Part shown: piece by piece, positions 8,583-18,270 of the stretch
How positions within the stretch are numbered: position 1 is the first letter of the stretch
Layout of the letters: each line of letters begins with the position of its first letter
Source: Hyphomicrobium sp.
Lineage (GTDB): Bacteria; Pseudomonadota; Alphaproteobacteria; Rhizobiales; Hyphomicrobiaceae
Assembly (NCBI GenBank): GCA_003987725.1
Contig: RXJH01000002.1
Location: forward strand, 224,461-288,460
Length of the DNA stretch: 64,000 bases
Direction: 5' to 3'
The notes under the pieces: model-generated
What the model was told of the DNA's origin: nothing
What the model saw: the letters and a program-made list of their open reading frames with translations, nothing else
The model's database searches: none
Translations under genes and position numbers: made by a program

Positions 8583-9254
8583 ATGAAAATGCTTGGACAC
8601 ACCCTTCGTCGCGCCGGCCTGCAGATCGTAACGGCGCTCGCGCCAATCGCATGGATGGCCATTCCCGCCGTCGCCGACGAACCGGCAAAGGCCGAATGGC
8701 CCTGCGTCTATCGCAAGGTCCCGGTCTTGAGTGCGGCAACGATCTGGGACGGCCCCGCGATCACCGACACATCGAGCTGGCGCAAGGACGAGGCGGTCCG
8801 AAAGCTCTCGCAGTATCTGGTCTCGCGCCGCGTCAAGGAAGACGAAGCGGAAGCGGCTATCAAAAAATATGCAGCGGGCATCCCTGCCGATACCCGTGAC
8901 GCCAAGCTGACCGAGCTGTTCGCCGCCGTCCTCACGCGCACCAACGAGGACCGCAAGGTTGTGATGTCCGGCATCGAGCGCTTCCACAAGCGGCAGCTCG
9001 AGCGCGCGAAGGAAATCGAGAAGGAAGGCATCGCCCTTCCACCGCAATCCGACGACGCCAGCCAGACCGACGATTCTCAAAATCCAGCGGGCGAAATCTC
9101 CAAGCTCTCCAGCAAGGAAGAGCAATATAAATGGGAGGTCCGCACCTTCCAGGAGAAGCAGGCGAACATCCCGATCGCTTGCGAAATTCCTCAGCTCATA
9201 GATGAGCGCGCCGGCGCGCTCGCTCGCGCCATTCGTGCCGAAATGAAGAGCTGA
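8583..9254 (+). CDS. Secreted protein of the lut-like cluster, function unknown
   Basis: A 223-residue exported protein; signal peptide residues 1-32 with cleavage near AVADEP. The mature part starts AEWPCVYRKVPVLSAATIWDGP and ends with a second cysteine in IPIACEIPQLIDERAGAL, so a single disulfide between the N- and C-terminal regions is likely. The middle is helical and highly charged (ERAKEIEKEG), suggesting coiled coil. ATG at 8583 has GAGGTTGG upstream; a second ATG two codons on is an alternative. It ends the lut-like operon. Methylobacterium has similar-sized exported proteins in its lut cluster, but I cannot assign the orthologue. Confidence 0.7.
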   Translation: MKMLGHTLRRAGLQIVTALAPIAWMAIPAVADEPAKAEWPCVYRKVPVLSAATIWDGPAITDTSSWRKDEAVRKLSQYLVSRRVKEDEAEAAIKKYAAGIPADTRDAKLTELFAAVLTRTNEDRKVVMSGIERFHKRQLERAKEIEKEGIALPPQSDDASQTDDSQNPAGEISKLSSKEEQYKWEVRTFQEKQANIPIACEIPQLIDERAGALARAIRAEMKS

Positions 9255-9501
9255 GGGAAGCCGATCTTTAATTTCGCCTGCGCGAGCGGCTCTTGACCGA
9301 AGGGCAGCGTGCGCCCGCGCGTCCCTCCGTTCACGCTCACGGCGAGCAAAATAATCTTCACGAGTCGTTAGCCTTAACGGCTCCTTAACCAAGGTTGACG
9401 TACTCTCAACACATCGGCTTCGACACCGAGCTCTCCCCGGCCCGAAGCCAAGTTTGCAAGCGAAAGTGTTGTCATCTCTGTCTCGCGTTGTGAGGTTGAC
9501 C

Positions 9502-9738
9502 ATGCACTACGAACTTGTCTCGCGTGCCCTTGCCTATGCCTCCTGCATCTCGACAATGAGCCTGCTTATGACGTCGATGGCGATCGCCGCCATCAATGTC
9601 GGAAGAACGCACCCCGCTTTCTGCCAACCCAATGCCTGCGTCGCCGGCATTCGCGTTGGAACGGAAGCCCAATTCGGCGCTCTGACAAGCAAAGCCCATG
9701 TCGCCACGTTGGCGGCGAAGCTCTGGCGTGTGACCTGA
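9502..9738 (+). CDS. Small hypothetical membrane or secreted protein
   Basis: A 78-codon frame starting with ATG preceded by GAGGT at a good distance. The N-terminal third is hydrophobic (ALAYASCISTMSLLMTSMAIAAI), then a Cys-containing segment (FCQPNACVAGIRVG) that could form a disulfide if exported. It stands alone between the lut-like operon and kdsA. No family is recognised; the start signal and composition are the only support, so it may be spurious. Confidence 0.35.
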   Translation: MHYELVSRALAYASCISTMSLLMTSMAIAAINVGRTHPAFCQPNACVAGIRVGTEAQFGALTSKAHVATLAAKLWRVT

Positions 9739-10030
9739 TCTGAAATAGAAAAGTCGAAATCACAAAAAATACGCTCGCCGAAGCGATCTGCCGTCTATGC
9801 GGGTAGCGGAACCGTGCCTTGGCGAGTGCGAAGAGAAGTCGAAAGATCCACGCACTGCGAACGATCCACGACCCAAAAGCCATCCGATGCGCACGGATGG
9901 CCCGGAAGCACGAAGCCTGCACTGCCAAGCCAATGACGTTGCCTACGCTGCAAGCCAGGCCGGAAACCTGAAATCCGGCCAGCCTATTCTCGACGCCACT
10001 CTGGAATTCAGCGATCGAAATGAGCGCGGG

Positions 10031-10897
10031 TCAGCCTTGGCTCGCGCTCATCCGCTGCTTGACGACCTTATCGATGGCCTGAAGCTCGGAAATGAGCCCG
10101 GCGAAGTCCTTGAGCGCAACCATATTCGGCCCGTCCGACGGCGCCTTGTCAGGATCCTGGTGCGTCTCGATGAAAAGCCCTGCAACACCGACAGCAACCG
10201 CCGCCCGGGCAAGAACCGGCACGAAACGGCGATCCCCGCCTGACGATGTCCCCTGACCGCCGGGCTGCTGCACGGCGTGTGTGGCGTCGAAAATAACCGG
10301 AGCGCCGGTTTCTGCCATCTGCGGCAGAGCCCGCATATCGACGACCAGCGTGTTGTATCCAAAGCTCGAGCCGCGCTCGGTCACGAGCACGTTCGGATTG
10401 CCCGACCCGGTGACCTTGGCAATGACATTCTTCATGTCCCAGGGCGCGAGGAACTGGCCCTTCTTGATCTTCACCACGCGCCCGGTGTTCGCGGCCGCAA
10501 TCAGAAGATCGGTCTGGCGGCAAAGAAAGGCTGGAATCTGCAGCACGTCGGCAACCTCGGCGACGGCAGCGCACTGCCCGGCCTCGTGCACGTCGGTGAC
10601 GACGGGGACGCCATAAGTCTCGCGAATTTCAGCAAAAACCGGCAAGGCTGCATCGAGCCCGATACCCCGTCGGCCGGACAGCGACGTGCGATTGGCCTTA
10701 TCGAAGGACGACTTGTAGACGAGACCGAAACCGAGCTTCTGCGCGATTTCGCTTAAGGCCGCTGCCATCTCAAGGGCATGGGCGCGGCTCTCCATTTGGC
10801 AGGGCCCCGCCAGAACCGCAATCGGCTGATCGTTTCCGAACACCACGTCGCGGACGCGCACGTGAGCGGCAGGCTTCAGAATTTCATGTTGAGTCAT
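10031..10897 (-). CDS. kdsA: 3-deoxy-8-phosphooctulonate synthase KdsA, metal-dependent type
   Basis: KdsA condenses phosphoenolpyruvate with arabinose-5-phosphate to Kdo-8-phosphate for the lipopolysaccharide inner core. The 288-residue protein has the full family pattern: VLAGPCQMES, YKSSFDKANRTS, GVPVVTDVHE, QIPAFLCRQTDL, KKGQFLAPWDM, ERGSSFGYN, FDATHAVQQPGG. Cys33 in GPCQMES replaces the asparagine found in the E. coli enzyme, which places it in the metal-dependent class known from Aquifex. In many relatives kdsA directly follows pyrG; here about 2.7 kb with four genes separates them. Confidence 0.95.
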   Translation of the reverse strand: MTQHEILKPAAHVRVRDVVFGNDQPIAVLAGPCQMESRAHALEMAAALSEIAQKLGFGLVYKSSFDKANRTSLSGRRGIGLDAALPVFAEIRETYGVPVVTDVHEAGQCAAVAEVADVLQIPAFLCRQTDLLIAAANTGRVVKIKKGQFLAPWDMKNVIAKVTGSGNPNVLVTERGSSFGYNTLVVDMRALPQMAETGAPVIFDATHAVQQPGGQGTSSGGDRRFVPVLARAAVAVGVAGLFIETHQDPDKAPSDGPNMVALKDFAGLISELQAIDKVVKQRMSASQG

Positions 10898-10952
10898 GGG
10901 CGGTTTATAGCCTGCAGGACGCCACCTCGCGACCCCTTCCGGCGCCTACCCC

Positions 10953-10980
10953 AAACAAAAACAGCGGCCAGAGGCCGCCG
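10953..10980 (-). terminator. Rho-independent terminator of pqqA
   Basis: On the minus strand an eight-pair stem (one G-T wobble) with a three-base TCT loop is followed at once by TTTTTGTTT. It lies 28 bases past the pqqA stop and before kdsA, so pqqA is probably a monocistronic transcript. Confidence 0.75.
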
Positions 10981-11007
10981 TTCAGAAACCCGAAGGTTTG
11001 AATTCTG

Positions 11008-11097
11008 TTAGATGAGGTCGATTTCAGCCGGCAGATAGCTGGTGACTTCGAGGCCAACTTCCTGCTCGCGAACTGCGGGCTTGGTCCAGACTTTCAT
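11008..11097 (-). CDS. pqqA: PQQ precursor peptide PqqA
   Basis: A 29-residue peptide, MKVWTKPAVREQEVGLEVTSY followed by LPAEIDLI in the genome. The E-V-T-S-Y core has glutamate and tyrosine three residues apart, the pair that PqqE cross-links and that becomes pyrroloquinoline quinone. A strong Shine-Dalgarno (AGGAGG) sits seven bases before the ATG. No pqqB-E genes are near and a terminator follows, so this is a stand-alone precursor gene. PQQ is the cofactor of the methanol dehydrogenases expected in this organism. Residues after the tyrosine are acidic and longer than in some homologues. Confidence 0.9.
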   Translation of the reverse strand: MKVWTKPAVREQEVGLEVTSYLPAEIDLI

Positions 11098-11450
11098 GTG
11101 CGTCCTCCTGGCATTTTTACAGGTTGTTCCTGTTGCATACGTAGTTACTGAAACAACCCCTCAAATACCAATCTCTTTTTGCTAACGAGCTTCAAACTTT
11201 TCGTGATCGAAACCGCGAATTGTTATATCATTTCAAAAGCCTGCTCCGGAGTCGCTCGAGCTTAGGCCGCGAATTTTCCTAGCTGGCCTCCATTGTCCGC
11301 CACCCGACTGTGCCTTCAAAGCTTCAGTTTGAAATCCCGCGCCTTCCCGCCGGGCGCCTTGTCGCTTGGCGGGGGTCTTCACGTGCTAAGCCGAACTTGC
11401 AAGCCGCGACTCGGAAGGCGGCATCACAAAAGCTCGTGGAGACTAGCGAC
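11098..11450. promoter_or_regulatory. Upstream region of pqqA and of the divergent membrane protein gene
   Basis: No gene is seen in this 353-base divergent gap. It holds a perfect seven-base inverted repeat (GGTTGTT at 11122-11128, AACAACC at 11152-11158) 25-55 bases before the pqqA start, inside the likely 5' leader or promoter. The stretch 11160-11240 is AT-rich compared with its surroundings, as expected of a promoter. Which strand uses it is not shown. Confidence 0.45.
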
Positions 11451-11690
11451 ATGCATTTACTTGAGACCTACCCTTGGATTGAGCCGGTCCTGATCGGAGC
11501 CGCGATCGTCTTCGTTCTCGACCTGATCGGCAATCTCATCTCGTTTTCGAACCGCGTCCTGAACGCGCTCGCAACCGCACTCGTCTTCGCAATCGTGTTC
11601 GGTGGCCTGCTTTATACCGGCGTTCTCAAGCTCGACGTGAGAACGGAAACCACCACGACGACGTCCGCACCGGCAACACCCGCGCCATAA
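11451..11690 (+). CDS. Small two-helix membrane protein, function unknown
   Basis: A 79-residue protein with two hydrophobic segments (about residues 12-32 and 40-60) and a Thr/Ala/Pro-rich tail. The ATG at 11451 has GGAG (GTGGAGACT) upstream and the protein begins MHLLETYPWIEPVLIG; the longer open frame upstream is not supported. It is followed 45 bases on by a strong terminator, so it is probably a single-gene unit. No family recognised. Confidence 0.6.
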   Translation: MHLLETYPWIEPVLIGAAIVFVLDLIGNLISFSNRVLNALATALVFAIVFGGLLYTGVLKLDVRTETTTTTSAPATPAP

Positions 11691-11734
11691 GGCAGGGCGT
11701 GAGTCTCACGTCGCTCGCGTATCGAAGGTTAGTG

Positions 11735-11763
11735 AAATCCCGGCGCATGACGCCGGGATTTTT
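11735..11763 (+). terminator. Rho-independent terminator, probably bidirectional
   Basis: An 11-pair stem (AAATCCCGGCG / CGCCGGGATTT) with a five-base loop is followed by a short T run. It lies between the small membrane protein gene and the convergent bactofilin gene and can serve both. Confidence 0.85.
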
Positions 11764-11784
11764 GTATGAGTGTCATTCCGCCGA

Positions 11785-12276
11785 TTACGACAGATCCGGC
11801 GTTACTTCGCTCGCGTCTTTCGCCTTTTTAACGCTGCCCTCGAAGTGCGCGCCCTCGGCGACCGTAAGCCGCTCCTGAACGATGTTGGCTTCCACGACCG
11901 AATGCTCGTGCAGGATGACATTCGAGCCCTTGAGTTCGCCCTTTACACCGCCCTGAATGGCGATTGTGCGTGCAGTGATGATACCTTTGACGTGCGCGCC
12001 ATCATCAACTGTTACGGATTCTCCATGAACATCGCCCTCGATGTGACCTTGTATCAGCAGCGAACCTTTGGTTTTCAGGATAAGCTGCTGGCCGTAGATC
12101 GAAATGTCGGGCCCGAGAATTGATGTCGGCCTGTCGGCTGCGGCGGTCTGATAGCTCGGCGTAGCGGTATTGGCTACGACGCCGATGGGTCCGGAAAAGC
12201 GCGGTGGCGCCACTGGCGTCGCATTGGATTTTGCAGTTTCCGCACGCGTTTCTGCTCGTGAATCACGACTGAACAT
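11785..12276 (-). CDS. Bactofilin (polymer-forming cytoskeletal protein)
   Basis: Bactofilins polymerise without nucleotide into filaments that place cell-wall enzymes and shape stalks, curvature or poles. The 163-residue product has a disordered Ser/Thr/Pro-rich N-terminus (1-50) and a central right-handed beta-helix of short repeats (GSLLIQGHIEGDVHGESVTV, DDGAHVKGIITARTIAIQGG, KGELKGSNVILHEHSVVEAN), then a charged tail. It lies divergent from a secreted lysozyme-like gene, 126 bases apart, which suggests joint control of local wall growth; in budding, hypha-forming Hyphomicrobium this would be a natural role. Confidence 0.88.
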   Translation of the reverse strand: MFSRDSRAETRAETAKSNATPVAPPRFSGPIGVVANTATPSYQTAAADRPTSILGPDISIYGQQLILKTKGSLLIQGHIEGDVHGESVTVDDGAHVKGIITARTIAIQGGVKGELKGSNVILHEHSVVEANIVQERLTVAEGAHFEGSVKKAKDASEVTPDLS

Positions 12277-12402
12277 AAGAACCCCCTAAAGATTGATCAC
12301 TGTGAACATAAGAAAGGGCCGGTCCCGCTTGATCAAAAAGGACATGCGATTGCAGCGGCAAGAGGGCACATTGCGAGGAAAACCGAGGGAAAAACTCATC
12401 TG

Positions 12403-13593
12403 ATGAAACTTTCGACGATCTCGGATCGCCTCCTCGGCGTGGCGATCTGTGCCTTCGCGGCCGCCAGCATTGCGGGCCTGCCTGCGCACGCCATCGCTGA
12501 GACGGCTCCCGCCGATCTCGCCCATAGGATCGCTCAGTACCGTGAGAAACTCGCGGAATACACGAAGGCGCGGGCGGAATACGACGTCGTTGCGCGCCCC
12601 TATTGGGCCGAGATCTCGGAAAAGCGCACGCGCCGCATCGCCAAGCTGCGCAAGAAAGAAAAAACGACGCTCGCTGATTATGTCCTCGAGCAACCGCCCC
12701 GTTATACGGGACCGCCGAGGCCCGAAGATCCGGAGAAGCGCCCGGTCGCCGAAGAGTACATGCCGGTTGTCGAAGACTTCCTGAAGAACGCCGGCGCGCA
12801 CTTCGATTTCGTGCCCGAACGTCCCGCAAGCGATGATCAATACAGACACGCCTACGCGCAAACGGCTCTCGCTGCGGGACTAACTCCGGAACAATGCGTC
12901 AAGGTCTACGCGTTCGAGTCTGGCGGCGACGGCAACTATGCGATTCAAGCTGGATTGGAGTACGGCCGCCCTGGAGAAAAGGCCATCTCGACCGCGCTCG
13001 GCTACAATCAGCTGCTGACGACGAACAGTGTCGAACTCCTCGCTGAGGTCGGTGATAAATTCGTGACCGCATTACGTGCGAAGGCAGACGCGGCAGACGG
13101 CGCGCGCCACGCACAGCTGCAGAAAAAAATCGCGACGCTCGAAAAGATGATCGCATTCAGCCAGACCGTGCCCGATCAATGGAGTGCGCACGCTCGGCTG
13201 GCAGAAACGCCGAAGGGAATGGCCCTTCACGCGGTCATTCTCGACATCGACATCAGCCCGCTGTTGCAGGTCGAAAAGTTGCTGACATCCGTCAACTACG
13301 CCAAGCGCCAGGGTTACACCAAGACGCTGACCGCCGCCGAACTCGAGATGATGAACCTCACAGGCGATGGCACCGGCTTCGACATGGTCACGATGCCGGA
13401 CGCGATGAGGAAGAAAATTCCCACGTCCAATTTCTTCCAGCGGCGCGGCTACGAGCGCAACCAGGTTGCCATCACGAACAACACGGTTGCGACGCTCATC
13501 GCCGCGACCGACGCCAAGATGGAATCGGAAGCCCAGTTGCCGGGCGCCCGCGCCCTGGCGGCGGCGTTCGAAGTCTATAGCGAAACGCGCTGA
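12403..13593 (+). CDS. Secreted protein with a lysozyme-like (transglycosylase-like) segment
   Basis: A 396-residue exported protein; signal peptide residues 1-32 (AHAIAE). Residues 35-95 are charged and helical. Around residue 165 the sequence reads CVKVYAFESGGDGNYAIQAG and then ALGYNQLLTTNS, which looks like the glutamate-serine and glycine-tyrosine-asparagine-glutamine motifs of lytic transglycosylases, with Glu172 as candidate acid. The C-terminal 150 residues are unassigned. I do not recognise a named family; the wall-hydrolase reading is inference from motif spacing. Its place opposite a bactofilin gene fits a morphogenetic role. Confidence 0.6.
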   Translation: MKLSTISDRLLGVAICAFAAASIAGLPAHAIAETAPADLAHRIAQYREKLAEYTKARAEYDVVARPYWAEISEKRTRRIAKLRKKEKTTLADYVLEQPPRYTGPPRPEDPEKRPVAEEYMPVVEDFLKNAGAHFDFVPERPASDDQYRHAYAQTALAAGLTPEQCVKVYAFESGGDGNYAIQAGLEYGRPGEKAISTALGYNQLLTTNSVELLAEVGDKFVTALRAKADAADGARHAQLQKKIATLEKMIAFSQTVPDQWSAHARLAETPKGMALHAVILDIDISPLLQVEKLLTSVNYAKRQGYTKTLTAAELEMMNLTGDGTGFDMVTMPDAMRKKIPTSNFFQRRGYERNQVAITNNTVATLIAATDAKMESEAQLPGARALAAAFEVYSETR

Positions 13594-13624
13594 CGCAACC
13601 GGCGCTCCGCATCATGACGCGGCG

Positions 13625-15340
<1,716 letters not shown>

Positions 15341-15357
15341 TCAGTCGAACGCGACCG

Positions 15358-15939
15358 TTAAAGTGGCCTGCCGCACTGCTGAGAAACCTCTTGCGTCGCA
15401 GCAGCCTGCACATCCGGAGGCACGGTTTCACTGGCGATCTCGGCCTTCAGCGCGTCGGCCGTATCATGCGTGTTGCGCGCCGCCGGGGCGATGCCATCGC
15501 GGCCATAGGTGACGTCGATCGAGACGATGCGAAGATCGGTCGGCTTGATCGCGACCTGATTGCCCTTGTCGGATATCTTCGTCTTTCCGCACTTAAACGT
15601 CGTCTGCGCGGGCGTGGCCGTGAAGGTCTTCTGATGCTGCGCGGCGCCATAGTCCGCGGCAGCAGCCAATGCGATCTTTTCAAGCCGCGCCGAAGGCGTT
15701 CCGGGTGAACCCGCAGCCGTCACATGCGTGCTGCCGTCCGAATTGGCAGAGATGCTGTACCCGGCCGGCGCAAATAAATTCGCAGCCTGATAGTTCGTGA
15801 CCGACGCCGTCGTCAGATCTCCGAGCGTCGCGCCGCAGCCGCCAAGATGAAGAAGAACGCCGTTGCCTGCGATGAGCGCCGCCGCCCGCCAGGCTTGGCG
15901 GTGAAGACGTCCGAGCCGGATCGACCTGAAGTCAGCCAT
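15358..15939 (-). CDS. Putative lipoprotein, function unknown
   Basis: A 193-residue protein with a basic N-terminus, a hydrophobic stretch AAALIAGNGVLLHLGGC and a lipobox-like GGC-G at about residue 35. The mature part includes SVTNYQAANLFAPAGYSIS and AADYGAAQHQKTFTATPAQTTFKCG. The ATG at 15939 has GAGGGGG upstream; an ATG eight codons further up is possible. No family is recognised. It sits between secG and pyrG, a spot that varies among relatives. Confidence 0.6.
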   Translation of the reverse strand: MADFRSIRLGRLHRQAWRAAALIAGNGVLLHLGGCGATLGDLTTASVTNYQAANLFAPAGYSISANSDGSTHVTAAGSPGTPSARLEKIALAAAADYGAAQHQKTFTATPAQTTFKCGKTKISDKGNQVAIKPTDLRIVSIDVTYGRDGIAPAARNTHDTADALKAEIASETVPPDVQAAATQEVSQQCGRPL

Positions 15940-16040
15940 GAGAATTCCCCCTCGATCTCCCATTTTCGCAGGGAAACCGCCGGGGGTCCAGCTGACCGGG
16001 ACCTCTGGTCCCGGCCGCGCACATGAAACTGAGGCGTCCG

Positions 16041-16430
16041 CTACTGATTCTGTGGGACGAGTGGCGCGCGGGGCGCGTCGAGCTTGTCCAGAATGCCGCC
16101 ACGGCCGGTCTCAGCAGGCTTCGAGGCGTCGCCACCGGCTGCTGGAGCCTGCGTTCCGCTGCTGGCGGGAGCACCGGCCCGATCGAAAACCGATCCACGC
16201 GGAGCGGTGTGATTGGCGAGAATCGTCAACAAAATGCTCGTCGCGAAGAAAGCCGCAGCGAGACCCGCCGTCGTCCGGGTCAGAAGGTTGGCCGTTCCGC
16301 GGCCGGTCAGAAAGCCACCGCCACCGCCGCCGCCGATCCCGAGCGCGCCGCCCTCGGACTTCTGCAACAGCACCACTGCGACGAGAGCCGCGGCGATCAT
16401 CAAATGGATAACGAGGAGTACGGTGGCCAT
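16041..16430 (-). CDS. secG: Preprotein translocase subunit SecG
   Basis: SecG is the small helper subunit of the SecYEG channel. The 129-residue protein has two transmembrane helices (residues 3-20 and 50-72) around the glycine-rich cytosolic loop (LQKSEGGALGIGGGGGGGFL, then TGRGTANLLTR), the family's hallmark, and an Ala/Pro-rich tail usual in alphaproteobacteria. The start ATG at 16430 (MATVLLVIHLM) is preferred over an 18-codon upstream extension. It lies downstream of tpiA with one small gene between. Confidence 0.92.
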   Translation of the reverse strand: MATVLLVIHLMIAAALVAVVLLQKSEGGALGIGGGGGGGFLTGRGTANLLTRTTAGLAAAFFATSILLTILANHTAPRGSVFDRAGAPASSGTQAPAAGGDASKPAETGRGGILDKLDAPRAPLVPQNQ

Positions 16431-16613
16431 AGTATCTTGATCCGGATTGAGCGGGCGCCGAGCCCCAGAAGCCAGGACCAGCAAGGGTGCGCCTATACAC
16501 TAGCCCGCTGCGATGAACCAGCCCTCGGGCGAATTCCTGCGGCCGCGAATATTAACCTGTTTTACTTCGGGAGCAATTTTGGCTCTTCAAGGCCTAAGAA
16601 ACGGTCGCAGCCG

Positions 16614-17276
16614 CTAGTGCGGCATAACCACCGTCTCGCCGAACCCGAAGGACGGTGACGATGGGTCCGGGGTGTAGGGCGGACTGGCAGGCGAATATGC
16701 GTCCGACGCCTCAGCCCTGGAACTCGGCTGCTGCATGACCACCGGGGGCGCCGGAGTCGCGCGCTCCTGGGAAACCTTCGTTTTTGCCGGCTTGGCAGGC
16801 GCATCGTTCTCGGCCTTGGGCTCCGACGGCTTGGCCTTCTTGTGGGTGGCCTTCTTCGGAGCGTCCTTTTTCTCAGCCGTCGCCGGTTTCGCAGGCGCAC
16901 CGGGCTTCGGCGGATCGTGCGCGACGGGAGCGGTCGGATCGGCGTCGGAATTGAGCTCGATGCGAGCCGCCGCCTCGCTTGCCCGCTCGGCCTCAGGCGA
17001 AAGCTTGGCGTCTCGGCAACCGAATTTCACTTGTTCGTCGAGCTGAATGTAATGCTCGATTTCACGCAGCCTCTCCGCCGGCAAATTGGTCTTCGCCCAC
17101 TGCGGTCCTTTGCTCATGTCGTCGAGAATGCCGGAAGCCCGGAACTTGATTTGCTCCAGCCGGAGCGCACTGCAGGTGTCGGAATCGACCTTCGGTTGCG
17201 TCGCCCACGCAGCCGACGGCCCGCAAAAATTTGCAGCGATTGCTACGGCGGCGGCGAGGCGAAGACGGTGCGGCAT
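16614..17276 (-). CDS. Secreted Ala/Lys/Pro-rich protein, function unknown
   Basis: A 220-residue exported protein: signal peptide to about residue 25 (SAAWATQ), then a compact helical part with two cysteines (DTCSALRLEQIKFR at about 34, KFGCRDAKLSPEAER at about 87), then a disordered Pro/Lys/Ala tail. The ATG shares one base with the tpiA stop (TGATG), so it is coupled to tpiA. No family is recognised; the cysteine-bearing head may form a disulfide in the periplasm. Confidence 0.65.
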   Translation of the reverse strand: MPHRLRLAAAVAIAANFCGPSAAWATQPKVDSDTCSALRLEQIKFRASGILDDMSKGPQWAKTNLPAERLREIEHYIQLDEQVKFGCRDAKLSPEAERASEAAARIELNSDADPTAPVAHDPPKPGAPAKPATAEKKDAPKKATHKKAKPSEPKAENDAPAKPAKTKVSQERATPAPPVVMQQPSSRAEASDAYSPASPPYTPDPSSPSFGFGETVVMPH

Positions 17277-18052
17277 CACTGCGACTCGTACGCTCGAACT
17301 ATGGCGAGAAAATCGTTCGCCTTGAGACTCGCGCCGCCGACGAGCGCGCCGTTGACGTTCTCCACAGACATCAGCGTCGCTGCGTTGTCCGGCTTCACCG
17401 AGCCGCCATAGAGGATGCGCATGCCCGCGCCTTCCGGTCCAAAAGAATCGACGAGATCGCGACGGATGGCTTCGTGAACGATTCGGACGTCCTCGGGCGT
17501 CGGCGTCAGTCCCGTGCCGATCGCCCAAACCGGCTCATAGGCAACAACCGTATTGGCCGCGCGCGATGTCTTGGGCAGTGAACCCTTGAGTTGCTCCGAC
17601 ACCACGCCAAGTGTCGCACCGGCGACGCGCTCGTCCTTCGTCTCCCCGACACAGACGATCGCAATGAGCCCGGCGCGATGCGCGGCCTCCGCCTTCAACC
17701 GCACCGCCTCGTTCGATTCACCATGATCGGCCCGGCGCTCGGAATGACCAACGATAACAGCCGTCGCCCCCGCATCCTTGAGCATTTCAGCCGAAATATC
17801 GCCCGTATGAGCACCGCTCGGCTTGGCGTGACAGTCCTGACCGGCGAGCAAAACGGGGCGCTCCCCGAGAGCGGCCGCAAATCCCGCAATAAGCGTCGCT
17901 GGAGGCGCGATCATCACTTCGGCGGAGATGGATGCCAAGGGACCGAGAAGGGCGTCACCGACGGCCAGAACCTCCCCAGCGCTCGCCTTGAGACCGTTCA
18001 TCTTCCAATTTCCCGCAACCAGAGGCCGAATCTCGCGCCGTTCGCTCACCAT
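17276..18052 (-). CDS. tpiA: Triose-phosphate isomerase TpiA
   Basis: TpiA interconverts dihydroxyacetone phosphate and glyceraldehyde-3-phosphate. The 258-residue protein shows VAGNWKMNG, the catalytic IVGHSERR, the glutamate motif [13 protein letters not shown] and the phosphate-binding [12 protein letters not shown]. The ATG at 18052 has AAGGGACGG just upstream; the longer open frame is not needed. It is the first gene of the minus-strand run and is divergent from ppiD with about 220 bases between. Its product feeds MfnB as well as glycolysis. Confidence 0.96.
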   Translation of the reverse strand: MVSERREIRPLVAGNWKMNGLKASAGEVLAVGDALLGPLASISAEVMIAPPATLIAGFAAALGERPVLLAGQDCHAKPSGAHTGDISAEMLKDAGATAVIVGHSERRADHGESNEAVRLKAEAAHRAGLIAIVCVGETKDERVAGATLGVVSEQLKGSLPKTSRAANTVVAYEPVWAIGTGLTPTPEDVRIVHEAIRRDLVDSFGPEGAGMRILYGGSVKPDNAATLMSVENVNGALVGGASLKANDFLAIVRAYESQ

Positions 18053-18270
18053 TCCGTCCCTTCTTTTCGCGGACGCAAACACACATTCGGAGTGTCCGCC
18101 CTGGTGAACACTCCGTAACCTCATCCCGGTCGCCCTTGCAATCCGAAACGGCCTGCGCTTCATATCACGCTCATCGCTCCGTTTCGCGGAGCGGCTGGCC
18201 ATCCGAAGCTTGCTGACCTTACGCCCTCCCGCGGCAGCGTCACGCTTCCATAAACGGGACGTCTTTTTCT

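Noticed and set aside
9593-9928. Minus-strand frame of 111 codons between the lut-like cluster and kdsA
   Set aside because: No start signal and a basic, low-order product; it overlaps the better-supported small plus-strand frame.
9958-9980. Seven-pair GC hairpin (GGCCGGA/TCCGGCC) downstream of kdsA
   Set aside because: There is no T tract, and short GC palindromes are frequent at this base composition.
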